A DNA stretch of 64,000 nucleotides from Flavobacteriales bacterium (GCA_018401455.1 JAGYKU010000001.1:1-64000); one strand, 5' to 3'; numbered from the stretch's first letter, positions 19,382-29,371 are shown. The notes: generated from the letters alone by a model not told the origin. Numbers and translations are program-made.

Positions 19382-21481
19382 ATGGCAACTTCAGCACCTG
19401 CAAAGAAGACTACAAAATCCCCAAAATCAACTGTTGATACTGCAATTTTGCTCAATGCTTATCGCTTAATGAGTACCGCAAAATGTTTGACAGAACTTTA
19501 CGAAGAAAATAAAGCCATCACCGCAAAATACGTTCACGCTACTTCTAGAGGTCACGAGGCGATTCAGTTAGCCACTGGAATGCAGTTGCTTCCTCAAGAT
19601 TTTGTTGCGCCTTACTACCGTGATGATAGCATCCTTTTGGGAATTGGCATCACCCCTTTTGAGTTGATGTTACAAGTTTTGGCAAAAAGAAACGATATAT
19701 TTTCTGGCGGAAGAACCTATTATTCTCACCCAAGTTTGAATAGACCAGATATGCCCAAAATTCCACATCAAAGTTCGGCTACAGGAATGCAAGCCATCCC
19801 TACTACAGGTGTTGCGATGGGAATTCAATACAAAGAACAAGAAGGACTTGCAGAAGATTTGAAAGAAAAACCAGTTGTAGTTTGTTCTCTGGGCGATGCT
19901 TCTTGTACAGAAGGAGAAGTCTCAGAGGCTTTTCAAATGGCTTGTTTGAAACAATTGCCTATTGTATTCTTGGTTCAAGATAACAATTGGGATATTTCTG
20001 CAAGCGCAGACGAAATCAGAGCGCAAGACATTACACATTTTGCCAAAGGTTTTAAAGGTCTGGAAGTAAGAACCATCAATGGAAGCGACTTTACAGAATG
20101 CTACCAAACCGTGGAAGAAGTTTTCGAAACTGTGAGAACTGAAAGAAGACCCTTTTTAATCCACGCTAAAGTGCCACTTTTGAATCATCACACTTCTGGT
20201 GTGAGAATGGAATGGTATAGAGATGATTTGGAAGAAGCCAAAACAAGAGATCCTTTTCCAATATTGGTGAATCAACTTTTGGAAGCGGGAATATCTCAAT
20301 CGGAGTTGGATGAAATATACAGCGAAGCCAAAAATTTAGTGGCTGAAGATTATCAAAAAGCATTGAAAGAGGAAGATCCAAGACCAGAGGATTTGACAGA
20401 TTATATTTTTGCTCCTACTCCCATTACAGAAGAAAAAGGAGAAAGAGCCCCCGCAGGAAAAGAACCAACAGTAATGGTAGATTCTGCACTTTTTGCGATT
20501 AGAGAATTAATGTCTGCTCATCCAGAATGTTTGCTTTACGGACAAGATGTTGGAAGAAGATTAGGCGGTGTTTTTAGAGAAGCGGCCACCTTGGCGCAAA
20601 CTTTTGGCGATAATAGAGTTTTCAATACCCCGATTCAAGAAGCATTTATTATAGGAAGTACTGTTGGAATGTCTGCTGTAGGTCTAAAGCCTATTGTAGA
20701 AGTACAGTTTGCAGATTATATTTGGCCTGGATTGAATCAATTATTTACAGAAGTGAGTCGTTCTTATTATTTATCTAACGGTAAATGGCCAGTAAGTATG
20801 ATTTTGAGAGTTCCAATTGGCGCTTACGGTTCGGGTGGTCCTTACCATTCTTCGAGTGTAGAATCTGTGGTGACGAATATAAGAGGTGTGAAAGTCGCTT
20901 ATCCAAGCACAGGAGCCGATTTGAAAGGCTTGCTAAAGTCTGCTTACTACGATCCCAATCCAGTAGTAATTTTCGAGCACAAAGGTTTGTATTGGAGTAA
21001 AATAAAAGGTACAGAAGGTGCTAAAACCATTGAACCAGACGAAGATTATGTCATTCCTTTTGGAAAAGCAAGAACCGTTTTGGAAGCAGACCCAAGCAAA
21101 GTAGAAAATGGCGAATCTGTAGCGGTGATAACCTATGGAAGAGGCGTTTATTGGACTTTGGAAGCCGAAAAACAATACAAAGGGCAAGTCGAAATCATTG
21201 ATTTGAGAACACTGAACCCAATAGATGAAGAAGCAATGTATACAGCTGCCAAAAAGCACAACAAGGTAATTATTGTAACAGAAGAATCTGTGGAATGTAG
21301 TTTCTCATTAGGGTTAATGGCAAGAATTCAAAAAAATTGCTTCAAAGACTTGGATGCTCCTGTTGAGATAGTCGGTTCTATAGATACTCCTGCCATTCCT
21401 TTAAACTCAGTTTTGGAATTTACTTTGTTACCTAATGCCGAAAAAGTAGGAAAGAAGATTGGGGAGGTTTTGAGTTATTGA
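19382..21481 (+). CDS. fused alpha/beta E1 component of a 2-oxo acid dehydrogenase
   Basis: A 699-residue protein joining the two E1 subunits. Residues 20-340 are the alpha part, with the thiamine diphosphate site GDASCTEGEVSEAFQMA followed by VQDNNWDIS. From about 363 the beta part runs (VDSALFAIRELM, LLYGQDVGRRLGGVFREA, PIVEVQFADYIWPGLNQL). The family decarboxylates pyruvate or branched-chain 2-oxo acids for transfer to lipoyl E2. The fused form is usual in Bacteroidota and is generally annotated as branched-chain. No E2 or E3 gene is in the window. The first 18 residues are a basic linker. Confidence 0.93.
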   Translation: MATSAPAKKTTKSPKSTVDTAILLNAYRLMSTAKCLTELYEENKAITAKYVHATSRGHEAIQLATGMQLLPQDFVAPYYRDDSILLGIGITPFELMLQVLAKRNDIFSGGRTYYSHPSLNRPDMPKIPHQSSATGMQAIPTTGVAMGIQYKEQEGLAEDLKEKPVVVCSLGDASCTEGEVSEAFQMACLKQLPIVFLVQDNNWDISASADEIRAQDITHFAKGFKGLEVRTINGSDFTECYQTVEEVFETVRTERRPFLIHAKVPLLNHHTSGVRMEWYRDDLEEAKTRDPFPILVNQLLEAGISQSELDEIYSEAKNLVAEDYQKALKEEDPRPEDLTDYIFAPTPITEEKGERAPAGKEPTVMVDSALFAIRELMSAHPECLLYGQDVGRRLGGVFREAATLAQTFGDNRVFNTPIQEAFIIGSTVGMSAVGLKPIVEVQFADYIWPGLNQLFTEVSRSYYLSNGKWPVSMILRVPIGAYGSGGPYHSSSVESVVTNIRGVKVAYPSTGADLKGLLKSAYYDPNPVVIFEHKGLYWSKIKGTEGAKTIEPDEDYVIPFGKARTVLEADPSKVENGESVAVITYGRGVYWTLEAEKQYKGQVEIIDLRTLNPIDEEAMYTAAKKHNKVIIVTEESVECSFSLGLMARIQKNCFKDLDAPVEIVGSIDTPAIPLNSVLEFTLLPNAEKVGKKIGEVLSY

Positions 21482-21495
21482 GTTTGTTATTTTAT

Positions 21496-22453
21496 TCATC
21501 TCGCTGTACAAAATACCCAGTAAGATTTCCAATTACTATTGGGGTCAAAATAGAAACCAACACCTACATACTTACTTTCGGGATTGAACATATTTTCATA
21601 ATGCCCTTTGCTATTATACCACTGCATATAAGTCGCCTGAGGACTTTCATTTCCTGCGGCAATGTTTTCTGTATTTACAAAAGAGTCTTTATAAAACAAT
21701 TTTATTCTATCAAAAGCGCTTCCCAAAGTGATGTGTTTTCCATTTACCCTATCTTTGCTTTCGTGAGTAAAATAATTTTGCGATGCCATATCGTAAGCGT
21801 GATACCTTGAAGCCCTTGCCAAATCTTCATTCCAAATAAGTGGTTGCAATCCTTTTTCTTTTCTTGCTTTGTTGAGAATTTCTACCAGTTGTTTTTCGCT
21901 TGTAACGCTTGTTGAAGGAATGTTTTCTGTCCCTTTTGGGAGTCCAAAATACTCTCCTTTTTCATATTTGTAAGGTGTTTCTTTTGCATAAGAATCCGTT
22001 TTTTCTTTAGATTTTGAATTGCTGTTGTTCAAAGACTTTCCTGTCATTTTCGAAAACCGTGTTTGGAGTTTATTGGATTTGTCTGATAACTCTTCTTCAT
22101 CGAGTTTGGGAATCAATTCTAACACATTATCTTCAATAGCAATAAGTTTTTCTTCCCATTTCTTTTGTTCCAATAATGAATTATCAGCGTATTTTGAGAA
22201 TTTATTTCCATAATTATAGCATTACTTCAAAAGGTATATTGAGAATTTTACCTTATATATTTATCAATAGAAATCTGATAAAAATAATAATAAGGAATAG
22301 CGTTTTTACTGTTTTTTGAAATCAATTCTTGGCATATTCATAACATTTTGTAGCATCCTGCTGATAGAGTTTTTCTAACTTTTTTTCATCTTTTTGATTG
22401 TCCCAAAAAATCAAAAGCCCCATAGTTAATATTATACTTAGTGCACATTTCAT
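21496..22453 (-). pseudogene. CAP (SCP/PR1) domain protein with frameshifted N-terminus
   Basis: The intact C-terminal 225 codons (22173 to 21496) contain a CAP domain: LVEILNKARKEKGLQPLIW, RASRYHAYDMASQNYFTHES, TENIAAGNESP and GHYENMFNPESKYVGVGF. No ATG opens that frame. Upstream, frame joining gives a plausible beginning at ATG 22453 (MKCALSIILTMGLLIFW, then KKLEKLYQQDATKCYEYAKN). A break follows near 22325, then SKNSKNAIPYYYFYQISIDK, another break near 22260, and YGNKFSKYADNSLLEQKKW. The gene thus probably encodes about 315 residues with a signal anchor and a helical leader domain, interrupted by two or more indels. Confidence 0.75.
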
Positions 22454-22526
22454 AAATAGTCTTGTAATTTTGTTGTAGTTTGAGTTAGATTTGGCAACAA
22501 ATATAAAACTGATAAAATTGATTTAG

Positions 22527-22544
22527 TTACGTTAAACTACGTAA
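22527..22544. promoter_or_regulatory. dyad TTACGT-N6-ACGTAA
   Basis: A perfect 6-6-6 inverted repeat between the divergent CAP gene (minus) and deoxynucleoside kinase (plus). On the minus strand its spacer reads AGTTTA, and the same dyad with spacer AGTTAT occurs at 47817-47834 upstream of the WG-repeat gene. The geometry resembles CRP/FNR-family operators, but the regulator is unknown. Confidence 0.5.
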
Positions 22545-22675
22545 TTTATAATTCAGATTTCCTTTTTAATTGTAAAGAAAAAACCACATTCCTGAAAAAA
22601 AACTATTTTTATTAACATAATATGTTTGGATTTAAGAATTATTTCTACCTTAGATGCTTCAAAAATTGGAATATT

Positions 22676-23283
22676 ATGCATGTAGCAATAGGAGGAAATA
22701 TAGGCGCAGGGAAAACCACCCTAACAGAATTATTATCAAAACATTACGGTTGGGAGACTCATTATGAAGATGTAGATACTAATCCTTATCTGTTGGATTT
22801 TTACGATGATATGCAACGTTGGGCTTTAATCTACAGGTCTATTATTTGAATAGTAGATTTACTCAAATTCAAGAAATCAAGGCATACCAAGACAGTAATA
22901 CAAGATAGAACTATTTATGAAGACGCATTTATTTTTGCCCCCAATCTTCATTCTATGGGATTAATGATGACTAGAGATTTCGAAAATTATTTTTCTTTTA
23001 ATCTTATGGAGTCTTTTTATTTCTGCTCCAGATTTATTGATTTACCTGAGAGCAAGTGTTCCAAAACTAGTACAAAATATCCAAAGTAGAGGTAGAATAC
23101 GAAGAAAGCATCCGTATTGATTACTTAAAAAGATTGAACGAAAGATACGAAGCGTGGATTTCTACTTACGATAAAGGTAAACTACTTATCATTGATATCG
23201 ATGACAACTCTTTTAACGAAAATCCAGAGGATTTAGGTAAAATTATTCAAATGATAGACGCTGAATTGCACGGATTGTTTTAG
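22676..23283 (+). pseudogene. deoxynucleoside kinase, frameshifted
   Basis: Frame joining restores a deoxyadenosine/deoxyguanosine kinase-like protein of about 203 residues: MHVAIGGNIGAGKTTLTELL (P-loop), YEDVDTNPYLLDFYDDMQRW, SRFTQIQEIK, TVIQDRTIYEDAFIFA (the DR motif), RDFENYF, APDLLIYLRASVPKLVQNI and RIDYLKRLNERYEAW, ending at TAG 23281-23283. Breaks occur near 22840, 22885, 23010 and 23075. The recovered sequence is highly conserved apart from single-base indels, which favours sequence error. It would phosphorylate salvaged deoxynucleosides. The next gene is ychF. Confidence 0.85.
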
Positions 23284-23397
23284 TCTCTATTCAAGTAGTC
23301 TTTGGCTGTTAGTTATGAGTAAACTTTTAGCCTTTAACTTTAAACTATTTCAATCCTTTTTTATTTCTTTGCAACTTCAAACTTATCAAAACAAATT

Positions 23398-24495
23398 ATG
23401 GCTTTAAAATGTGGTATCGTAGGTCTTCCAAATGTTGGAAAATCAACTCTTTTTAACTGTTTGAGCAATGCAAAAGCTCAAAGTGCTAATTTTCCTTTTT
23501 GTACGATCGAACCTAATGTAGGTACGATTACAGTTCCAGACCCAAGACTCAACAAACTAGAAGAATTAGTAAAACCAGAACGTGTAGTTCCTACAACAAT
23601 CGAAATTGTAGATATTGCTGGACTGGTAAAAGGCGCTTCTAAAGGGGAGGGTCTAGGAAATCAATTCTTGGGGAATATCAGAGAATGTGATGCAATTTTG
23701 CACGTTTTGAGATGTTTTGAAGATGGAAATATCGTGCACGTAGATGGTAGCGTAAATCCAGTAAGAGACAAAGAAGTCATTGATACAGAATTGCAGTTAA
23801 AAGACTTAGAAACAGTTGAGAAAAATATAGGTAATGCCCAAAGGAGAGCAAAAGCAGGAGATAAAGACGGGGCAAAACTTTTAGAAATATATACTTTACT
23901 AAAAACACATTTAGAATCTGGAAAAAATGCAAGAGCATTGGAACTAGAACCAGAAAAATGGGATTTATTATATGATTTACACTTACTTACAGCCAAACCT
24001 GTAATGTATGTTTGTAATGTAGATGAAGCATCCGTAAAAACTGGAAATGCTTTTGTGGAACAAGTAAAAGAAGCTGTAAAAGACGAAAATGCAGAAGTTT
24101 TAATGTTAGGCGCTGGAATAGAAGCAGACATTTCCGAATTAGAGAGTTATGAAGAACGTCAAATGTTTTTGGAAGATTTAGGTCTCGATGAACCTGGTGT
24201 TGCTAAGTTAATAAGAGCTGCATACTCTCTTTTGAACCTTCAAACTTATTTTACTGCTGGAGTTAAAGAAGTCAGAGCTTGGACTATAGAAAGAGGAATG
24301 ACTGCTCCACAAGCGGCTGGTGTGATTCACTCAGATTTTGAGAAAGGATTCATCAGAGCAGAAGTGATGAAATATGAAGATTTTGTAACCTTAGGATCTG
24401 AAGCAGCTTGCAAGGAAGTAGGTAAACTTCATGTAGAAGGAAAAACTTATGTCCCTGCTGATGGAGATATAATGCACTTTAGGTTTAATGTTTAG
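23398..24495 (+). CDS. ychF: redox-regulated ATPase/GTPase YchF (OLA1 family)
   Basis: A 365-residue Obg-related P-loop protein with G1 GLPNVGKST at residues 9-17, the DIAGLVKGASKGEGLGNQFL switch segment, and a C-terminal TGS domain (LINLQTYFTAG-type start, ending DGDIMHFRFNV). YchF binds ribosomes and hydrolyses ATP; it acts in stress adaptation. Length and motifs are normal and the gene is intact, in contrast to the frameshifted kinase before it. Confidence 0.97.
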   Translation: MALKCGIVGLPNVGKSTLFNCLSNAKAQSANFPFCTIEPNVGTITVPDPRLNKLEELVKPERVVPTTIEIVDIAGLVKGASKGEGLGNQFLGNIRECDAILHVLRCFEDGNIVHVDGSVNPVRDKEVIDTELQLKDLETVEKNIGNAQRRAKAGDKDGAKLLEIYTLLKTHLESGKNARALELEPEKWDLLYDLHLLTAKPVMYVCNVDEASVKTGNAFVEQVKEAVKDENAEVLMLGAGIEADISELESYEERQMFLEDLGLDEPGVAKLIRAAYSLLNLQTYFTAGVKEVRAWTIERGMTAPQAAGVIHSDFEKGFIRAEVMKYEDFVTLGSEAACKEVGKLHVEGKTYVPADGDIMHFRFNV

Positions 24496-24540
24496 ATTTT
24501 TTGGCTTGTGAGTCTTTAATATAAAAGATTAAAGTCTGTA

Positions 24541-24634
24541 AGACAAAAGACTTTAAGACTTAATTTGAAATTACGATAAATGAAAAACTTTGTGCGCTTG
24601 GCGTAAATTTCTTTGCGTGCTTTGTGGTTAAAAA
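24541..24634 (+). repeat. composite intergenic repeat, copy 2
   Basis: AGACAAAAGACTTTAAGA at 24541 and CTTTGTGCGCTTGGCGTAAA near 24588, followed by GCGTGCTTTGTGGTTAAAAA. The same two blocks in the same order and orientation lie at 2954-3066 after hemE. Tracts reading CTTTGTGC-CTTTGCGT are a familiar intergenic signature in Bacteroidota genomes; no function is known to me. Confidence 0.7.
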
Positions 24635-25079
24635 GACTTTTGTTTAAGCAATAACTGCTCAAAATTTTCTGGAAATTGGGTTTTAAACTCAATTTTTTGA
24701 CCATGAACTAAGGTGTTTCCTCTCAGAAAAATAGAAACAATTGATTCGTTATTTTCATTTCTTAAGTTGATATCCGAATGATTCGAAAAGCAAAGCAAAA
24801 TACCTCTTGAGAAAGATTTTTTAAATCTACTGTTGAATTATTTTCAGCGCAATGTTGTATGATAACTCTTGGAATGTTTTTCTTTGAAAAAAGTTTTTTC
24901 TGAGAAATAATAATTTGCTTTTGTGTTACAATGATATTTGATTTGAGAAAAACTGTTGTAGTGGGTTTACCAATTTGCTCAACTTTTACGCTTTCTTCAT
25001 GCCATAAAACCTCTTCGTCTTTTTCAAATGGAGGTAATTCAAGTTTTTGACCGTTATTAAAAGTAAAGACATTCTTCAT
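24628..25079 (-). pseudogene. hypothetical protein, one frameshift
   Basis: Starts MKNVFTFNNGQKLELPPFEK at 25079. Near 24785 the frame shifts: the downstream frame continues sensibly as CFSNHSDINLRNENNESIVS, IFLRGNTLVHGQKIEF and KTQFPENFEQLLLKQKSF, ending at TAA 24628-24630. The joined product is about 150 residues of mainly beta sheet, without signal peptide or recognised domain. It lies just downstream of the YefM-YoeB pair in the same direction. Confidence 0.6.
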
Positions 25080-25097
25080 TTATTTACAATTTTGAAC

Positions 25098-25352
25098 TCA
25101 ATAGTGGTAACGACAAGCTACAATAATTAGTGTGTTTTCTTCAAAAGAATAAACAAATCTGTGTTCCCCATCTATTCTTCTAGACCAAAAACCTTGTAAA
25201 TCATGTTTTAAAGGCTCTGGATTTCCAATTCCTTTGAATGGATCTCTCATAGAATCTTTTATAAGTTGATTGATTCGTTTTAATTTATTTTTATCGGTTG
25301 ATTGCCAATAAAGATAATCATTCCAAGCTGTTGAAGTCCAGGTTATTTTCAT
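25098..25352 (-). CDS. yoeB: toxin YoeB (ribosome-dependent mRNA interferase)
   Basis: An 84-residue RelE-superfamily toxin that cleaves mRNA in the ribosomal A site. All catalytic residues known from E. coli YoeB are at the same numbers: E46 (in GNPEPLKHDL), R65 (in DGEHRFVY), H83 and Y84 (C-terminal CRYHY). Its ATG overlaps the antitoxin stop by four bases, the usual order with antitoxin first. Confidence 0.96.
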   Translation of the reverse strand: MKITWTSTAWNDYLYWQSTDKNKLKRINQLIKDSMRDPFKGIGNPEPLKHDLQGFWSRRIDGEHRFVYSFEENTLIIVACRYHY

Positions 25353-25600
25353 TCATCAATTAAATCGTGCTGTTCAGTATTACCACTTTTTAGTTCGTTG
25401 ATAGATTTTATTAAAACATCACGATTTTTTCCAGATAATAGGTAACTGGTCTCTTTTAGTGAGTTGTACTCTTCAAGAGATATGACCACTAAGTCTTTGT
25501 TGTTTTTTCGCTTGATTATTAATTCTTCTACATCATTAACAACCAAATCTAACCACTTCTTAAGGTTAACCCTTAAATCAGTATAATTTACTACTTTCAT
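25349..25600 (-). CDS. yefM: antitoxin YefM (Phd/YefM family)
   Basis: An 83-residue antitoxin with the N-terminal DNA-binding Phd/YefM fold (MKVVNYTDLRVNLKKWLDLV, IIKRKNNKDLVVISLEEYNSL) and a polar C-terminal tail that covers YoeB. It autoregulates the pair in characterised systems. Upstream on the minus strand TACCTTTG (25618-25625) fits the Bacteroidota -7 box, and a TTACG element sits about 20 bases before it. Confidence 0.95.
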   Translation of the reverse strand: MKVVNYTDLRVNLKKWLDLVVNDVEELIIKRKNNKDLVVISLEEYNSLKETSYLLSGKNRDVLIKSINELKSGNTEQHDLIDE

Positions 25601-25714
25601 ATTGTGATTTTCTACAAAGGTATGACTTTTTTATTAACGTAATTAAAAAAGTACTTAATTAGTTACGCTTAATTTATTGAATCAATCATTATTTTTCAGA
25701 TAAAACCGAAAAAT

Positions 25715-26716
25715 TTACCTCAAATTTCCAAAAGAGAGTGCTTTTTCAACCATATTTTTGCTTCCCACAATAAAAGGTACTCGCTGATGCAATTCTGTAG
25801 GTTGAATCTCCATAATTCTTTTATTACCGTCCGTTGCAACTCCACCAGCTTGTTCAGCCAAAAACGCAAAAGGATTACATTCGTAGAGCAATCTCAGTTT
25901 TCCATTGGGAGCAGAAGAAGTGGCTGGATAAATATAAATTCCTCCTTTAATCATATTTCTGTGAAAATCTGAAACTAAAGAACCAATATATCTTCCAGAA
26001 TAAGGTCTTTGTGTTGCAGCATCATTTTCTTGACAATATGAAATGTACTTTTTCACACCTTCAGGACTGCTGTGAATGTTGCCTTCATTCATACTGTAGA
26101 TTCTTCCATCTTTGGGAATTTGCATATTGGGATGCGATAGAAAAAACACTCCGATTCCAGGGTCGTACGTAAAACCATTAACACCATTCCCTGTTGTATA
26201 AACTAACATGGTGGACGAACCATACACAACATATCCAGCGGCCACTTGTTCTGTGCCAGGTTGTAAGAAATCTTCCAGTTCTACTTCAGTTCCTATTGGT
26301 GATTTTCTTCTGTAAACGCTAAAAATAGTTCCCACCGAAACATTCACATCAATATTTGAAGAACCGTCCAAAGGATCAATCATCACCACATATTTTGCTA
26401 AAGGGTTTTTGGATTCAAAAGCAACAAAATCATCATTTTCTTCTGAGGCTATTCCACAAACCACTCCCCTTGCTTCCATAGCTTTTATAAATTGCTCATC
26501 TGCAAAAACATCCAATTTTTGTTGCTGCTCACCTTGAATATTTTCACTTCCTGCAGCCCCCAAAATATGTTTTGCCAATCCAGCTTTGTTGATTTGTTGG
26601 TTTACAATTTTTGCCGCTAATCTTATTGCACTTAATATCCTTGACAACTCTCCAGAAGAGCCTGGAAAATCTGCTTGTTTTTCTAATATAAATTCTCCTA
26701 AAGTTGTAATATTCAT
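25715..26716 (-). CDS. fbp: fructose-1,6-bisphosphatase class I
   Basis: Gluconeogenic phosphatase. I start it at ATG 26716 ([20 protein letters not shown]), giving 333 residues, the normal family length; an in-frame ATG at 26812 would add a 32-residue tail absent from relatives. Motifs include the metal site [49 protein letters not shown], and [20 protein letters not shown]. No inhibitory domain is seen. Confidence 0.96.
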   Translation of the reverse strand: MNITTLGEFILEKQADFPGSSGELSRILSAIRLAAKIVNQQINKAGLAKHILGAAGSENIQGEQQQKLDVFADEQFIKAMEARGVVCGIASEENDDFVAFESKNPLAKYVVMIDPLDGSSNIDVNVSVGTIFSVYRRKSPIGTEVELEDFLQPGTEQVAAGYVVYGSSTMLVYTTGNGVNGFTYDPGIGVFFLSHPNMQIPKDGRIYSMNEGNIHSSPEGVKKYISYCQENDAATQRPYSGRYIGSLVSDFHRNMIKGGIYIYPATSSAPNGKLRLLYECNPFAFLAEQAGGVATDGNKRIMEIQPTELHQRVPFIVGSKNMVEKALSFGNLR

Positions 26717-26814
26717 CTTTTTTAAAGCCTTACGGTTAATAATTAGGTCGTAAATATCGTAGTTTTCTTGAATATAATCGTGATTTTTGAGGTCTAAAGT
26801 TAAAAAAAACATCT

Positions 26815-27282
26815 ATGAACATACATATTCGAATTGCTACACCTGAAGATATGAAGGCTGTTTTTGAATTGATTCAAGAATTGGCGTTGTACGAAAAAGC
26901 CCCAGAAGAAGTGGTAAATACAGAAGCACAACTCATAGAAGATGGATTCGGAAAAGACAAAATCTTTGATTGTTTTGTTGCTGAAAATGATAAAAATGAG
27001 ATTTTGGGAATGGCACTTTTCTTTACAGGATATTCCACTTGGAAAGGGAAAACTTTATACCTAGAAGATTTTTTGGTAAAAGAAGCCTACAGAAAACACG
27101 GGATTGGAAAATTGCTTTTTGATGCTGTGGTGGAAGAAGCCCAAAAAAGAAAAGTAAACAGAATGGATTGGCAAGTATTGGATTGGAATACGCCTGCCAT
27201 TAATTTTTACAAAAAAAACAATGCTGTTTTAGATGGTGAATGGATCAATGGTAGATTGTTTTTTGATTATAATTCAATATAA
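26815..27282 (+). CDS. GNAT-family N-acetyltransferase
   Basis: A 155-residue GNAT enzyme resembling diamine/spermidine acetyltransferases: MNIHIRIATPEDMKAVFELI at the N-terminus, LEDFLVKEAYRKHGIGKLLF with the acetyl-CoA-binding R/K-x-x-G-x-G/A loop, and DWNTPAINFYKKNNAVLDGE near the end. Substrate is not certain; polyamine or thialysine is typical of this branch. It is divergent from fbp and five bases upstream of aspartokinase. Confidence 0.88.
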   Translation: MNIHIRIATPEDMKAVFELIQELALYEKAPEEVVNTEAQLIEDGFGKDKIFDCFVAENDKNEILGMALFFTGYSTWKGKTLYLEDFLVKEAYRKHGIGKLLFDAVVEEAQKRKVNRMDWQVLDWNTPAINFYKKNNAVLDGEWINGRLFFDYNSI

Positions 27283-27287
27283 AACTT

Positions 27288-28553
27288 ATGCAAGTATTTA
27301 AATTTGGTGGCGCATCAGTAAAAAACGCATCTGCAATAAAAAATGTAGCATCAATCATTAAAGATTATAATGATGATTTGATGGTGGTGATTTCTGCCAT
27401 GGGCAAAATGACCAATGCCCTTGAAGAATTGGCTTTTGCCTATTTCAAAAACGAGGATTGGAAAACAAAACTCCAACCCATAAAAGATTTTCACGATGCT
27501 ATTATTCAAGAACTTTTGTTGCATTTGGATGCCAATTTTATGAAAGTCTATGAAACTAAATTTGAGCAATTGACCCAAAAATTAGAAAAAGATCCTGCAC
27601 CCAATTATGATTATGAGTATGATCAAATCGTTTCTTTTGGAGAAATTATGGCTACCACAATAGTTTCTGGATATCTCAACACAATTGGTATTGCAAATGA
27701 ATGGCTGGATGCTCGAAAAATAATTCGCACAGATAATGCTTACCGAGAAGCTAAAGTCGATTGGGAACTTACCAAAGCCCTTTTTCTGAGTAAATCTGGA
27801 CTTTTTTACCAAGATAAAAACAAAAAAAACATTTGTATCATTCAAGGTTTTATTGGTCATACAGAAACTGGGCAAACCACCACTTTGGGTCGTGAAGGCT
27901 CTGATTTTACAGCAGGAATTGCCGCTTGGTGCTTGGACGCCACTTCAGTTACGATTTGGAAAGATGTACCAGGAATGCTCAATGCCGACCCGAAATTTTT
28001 TAACAACACAGAATTATTGTCCAAAATCTCGTTTAGAGAAGCCATAGAATTGAGTTATTATGGCGCCTCTGTGATTCATCCCAAAACTATAAAACCACTC
28101 GAAAACAAGAGCATTCCGCTGTATGTAAAATCTTTTTTGAATCCTCAGGAAACGGGTACCGTAATTCAAAAAGATGTACAATATGACGCTTTAATTCCTT
28201 CGTATATTTTTAAGGAAAATCAAATTTTGATATCCATATCACCCAGAGATTTTTCGTTTATCACGGAAGAAAATATGAAAGACATTTTCGATCAGTTTAG
28301 CCAATGTGGCATAAAAGTAAACGTGATGCAAAATTCAGCCATAAGTTTTTCAGTTTGCGTAGATCATCAAGAGGAAAAAGTAGCAAAATTTATCCAACGT
28401 TTGGAAAATGAATATGTGATAAAATACAATACGGACTTAAGTCTAATGACAGTAAGACACTATACAGAAGAAGTCATCGAACAACTTTCTAAAGACAAAG
28501 AAATTCTTTTAGAACAGAGAAGCAGACATACTTCGAGATTTGTGATGAGATAA
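27288..28553 (+). CDS. aspartate kinase
   Basis: A 421-residue monofunctional aspartokinase, first enzyme of the Lys/Thr/Met pathway. The N-terminal kinase signature is MQVFKFGGASVKNASAIKNV; TTTLGREGSDFTAGIAAWCL is the substrate and nucleotide site; LSYYGASVIHPKTIKPLENK completes the catalytic domain. The C-terminal 130 residues are a divergent ACT region for feedback control. Which amino acid inhibits it cannot be told. Confidence 0.93.
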   Translation: MQVFKFGGASVKNASAIKNVASIIKDYNDDLMVVISAMGKMTNALEELAFAYFKNEDWKTKLQPIKDFHDAIIQELLLHLDANFMKVYETKFEQLTQKLEKDPAPNYDYEYDQIVSFGEIMATTIVSGYLNTIGIANEWLDARKIIRTDNAYREAKVDWELTKALFLSKSGLFYQDKNKKNICIIQGFIGHTETGQTTTLGREGSDFTAGIAAWCLDATSVTIWKDVPGMLNADPKFFNNTELLSKISFREAIELSYYGASVIHPKTIKPLENKSIPLYVKSFLNPQETGTVIQKDVQYDALIPSYIFKENQILISISPRDFSFITEENMKDIFDQFSQCGIKVNVMQNSAISFSVCVDHQEEKVAKFIQRLENEYVIKYNTDLSLMTVRHYTEEVIEQLSKDKEILLEQRSRHTSRFVMR

Positions 28554-28704
28554 CTTTTTAAGTTGAATGGTTATTTAGTTGTGTAGTTCTTCGTTATTTG
28601 GTTTTTCAGTTTAACACTTGTCGTGAAATCGTTAAGTCGTTTTTTTATTTCAATAAAATTTCTGTTTTAAATCAATGAAAAGTTATAACCCAAAATAATT
28701 TTTA

Positions 28705-28712
28705 TATATTTG
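28705..28712 (+). promoter_or_regulatory. Bacteroidota -7 promoter box
   Basis: TATATTTG matches TAnnTTTG, 33 bases before the ATG of the lipoprotein gene at 28745. A convincing TTG-type upstream element is not seen at the expected distance, so the assignment is tentative. Confidence 0.45.
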
Positions 28713-28744
28713 CTAACGTAAATGACGATTTAACAAAACTGAAC

Positions 28745-29371
28745 ATGAAAAAATTTATTCTTCCTGCATTATTAGGCGTTGCCTTGATTTTTAATTCTTG
28801 TGGTGAAACTACTACAGAAACAGACGAACCAGAAAACACAAATCCCGATCAAGTAACTACTTCAGGTGTTGATTTAAAAGGTTTGAGAGAATTTGACATG
28901 TCGCCTTATGACTTGAATGTGATTATTTATGTGCCAGAAAAGTACTATACAGATCAAGAGGAACAGGTAGAAAAATATATTCAACCTGTGATTACTCATA
29001 ACGAGGGTGAAGCACTATGGGAAATCACAATGCCAACAGAGAAGCATTTCCACTTGGTGATTGAAGATTGGGGAGACATCAAACAAACTGTTGCAGATGA
29101 GAAAAAAGTGCATGTAGATCAAAACATCATTTACGATTATGTATATACAGAAGAAGGTGAAGATTACATGTTGTTTTCGAGATTGTTGAAGTCAGAAAAC
29201 TCTACTTTAGAAGATGTAGATTTATCAAAAATTCCTACGCACCATTTTTATGTGGTTAAACAAATTGATGGATACTACATTACTGCAAAATCATTTAGCA
29301 TGCAAGATTTCCACATGGTTTCTGCCAAAACAATGATGAACTGCGCCAGAGGAATGAAGTCTGCAAAGTAG
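28745..29371 (+). CDS. hypothetical lipoprotein
   Basis: A 208-residue protein with a lipoprotein signal (MKKFILPALLGVALIFNSCG; lipidated Cys at 19), then a Thr/Glu-rich linker and a mixed alpha/beta domain with EALWEITMPTEKHFHLVIED and SKIPTHHFYVVKQIDGYYIT. I do not recognise the family. It has no stop-to-start gap to the Rhs fragment: the TAG at 29369 is followed directly by ATG 29372, a possible recombination junction. Confidence 0.8.
   Translation: MKKFILPALLGVALIFNSCGETTTETDEPENTNPDQVTTSGVDLKGLREFDMSPYDLNVIIYVPEKYYTDQEEQVEKYIQPVITHNEGEALWEITMPTEKHFHLVIEDWGDIKQTVADEKKVHVDQNIIYDYVYTEEGEDYMLFSRLLKSENSTLEDVDLSKIPTHHFYVVKQIDGYYITAKSFSMQDFHMVSAKTMMNCARGMKSAK

Noticed and set aside
23661-24131. 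A 156-residue minus-strand frame inside ychF
   Set aside because: Entirely antisense to a well-conserved gene, Ser/Phe-rich, a typical shadow.
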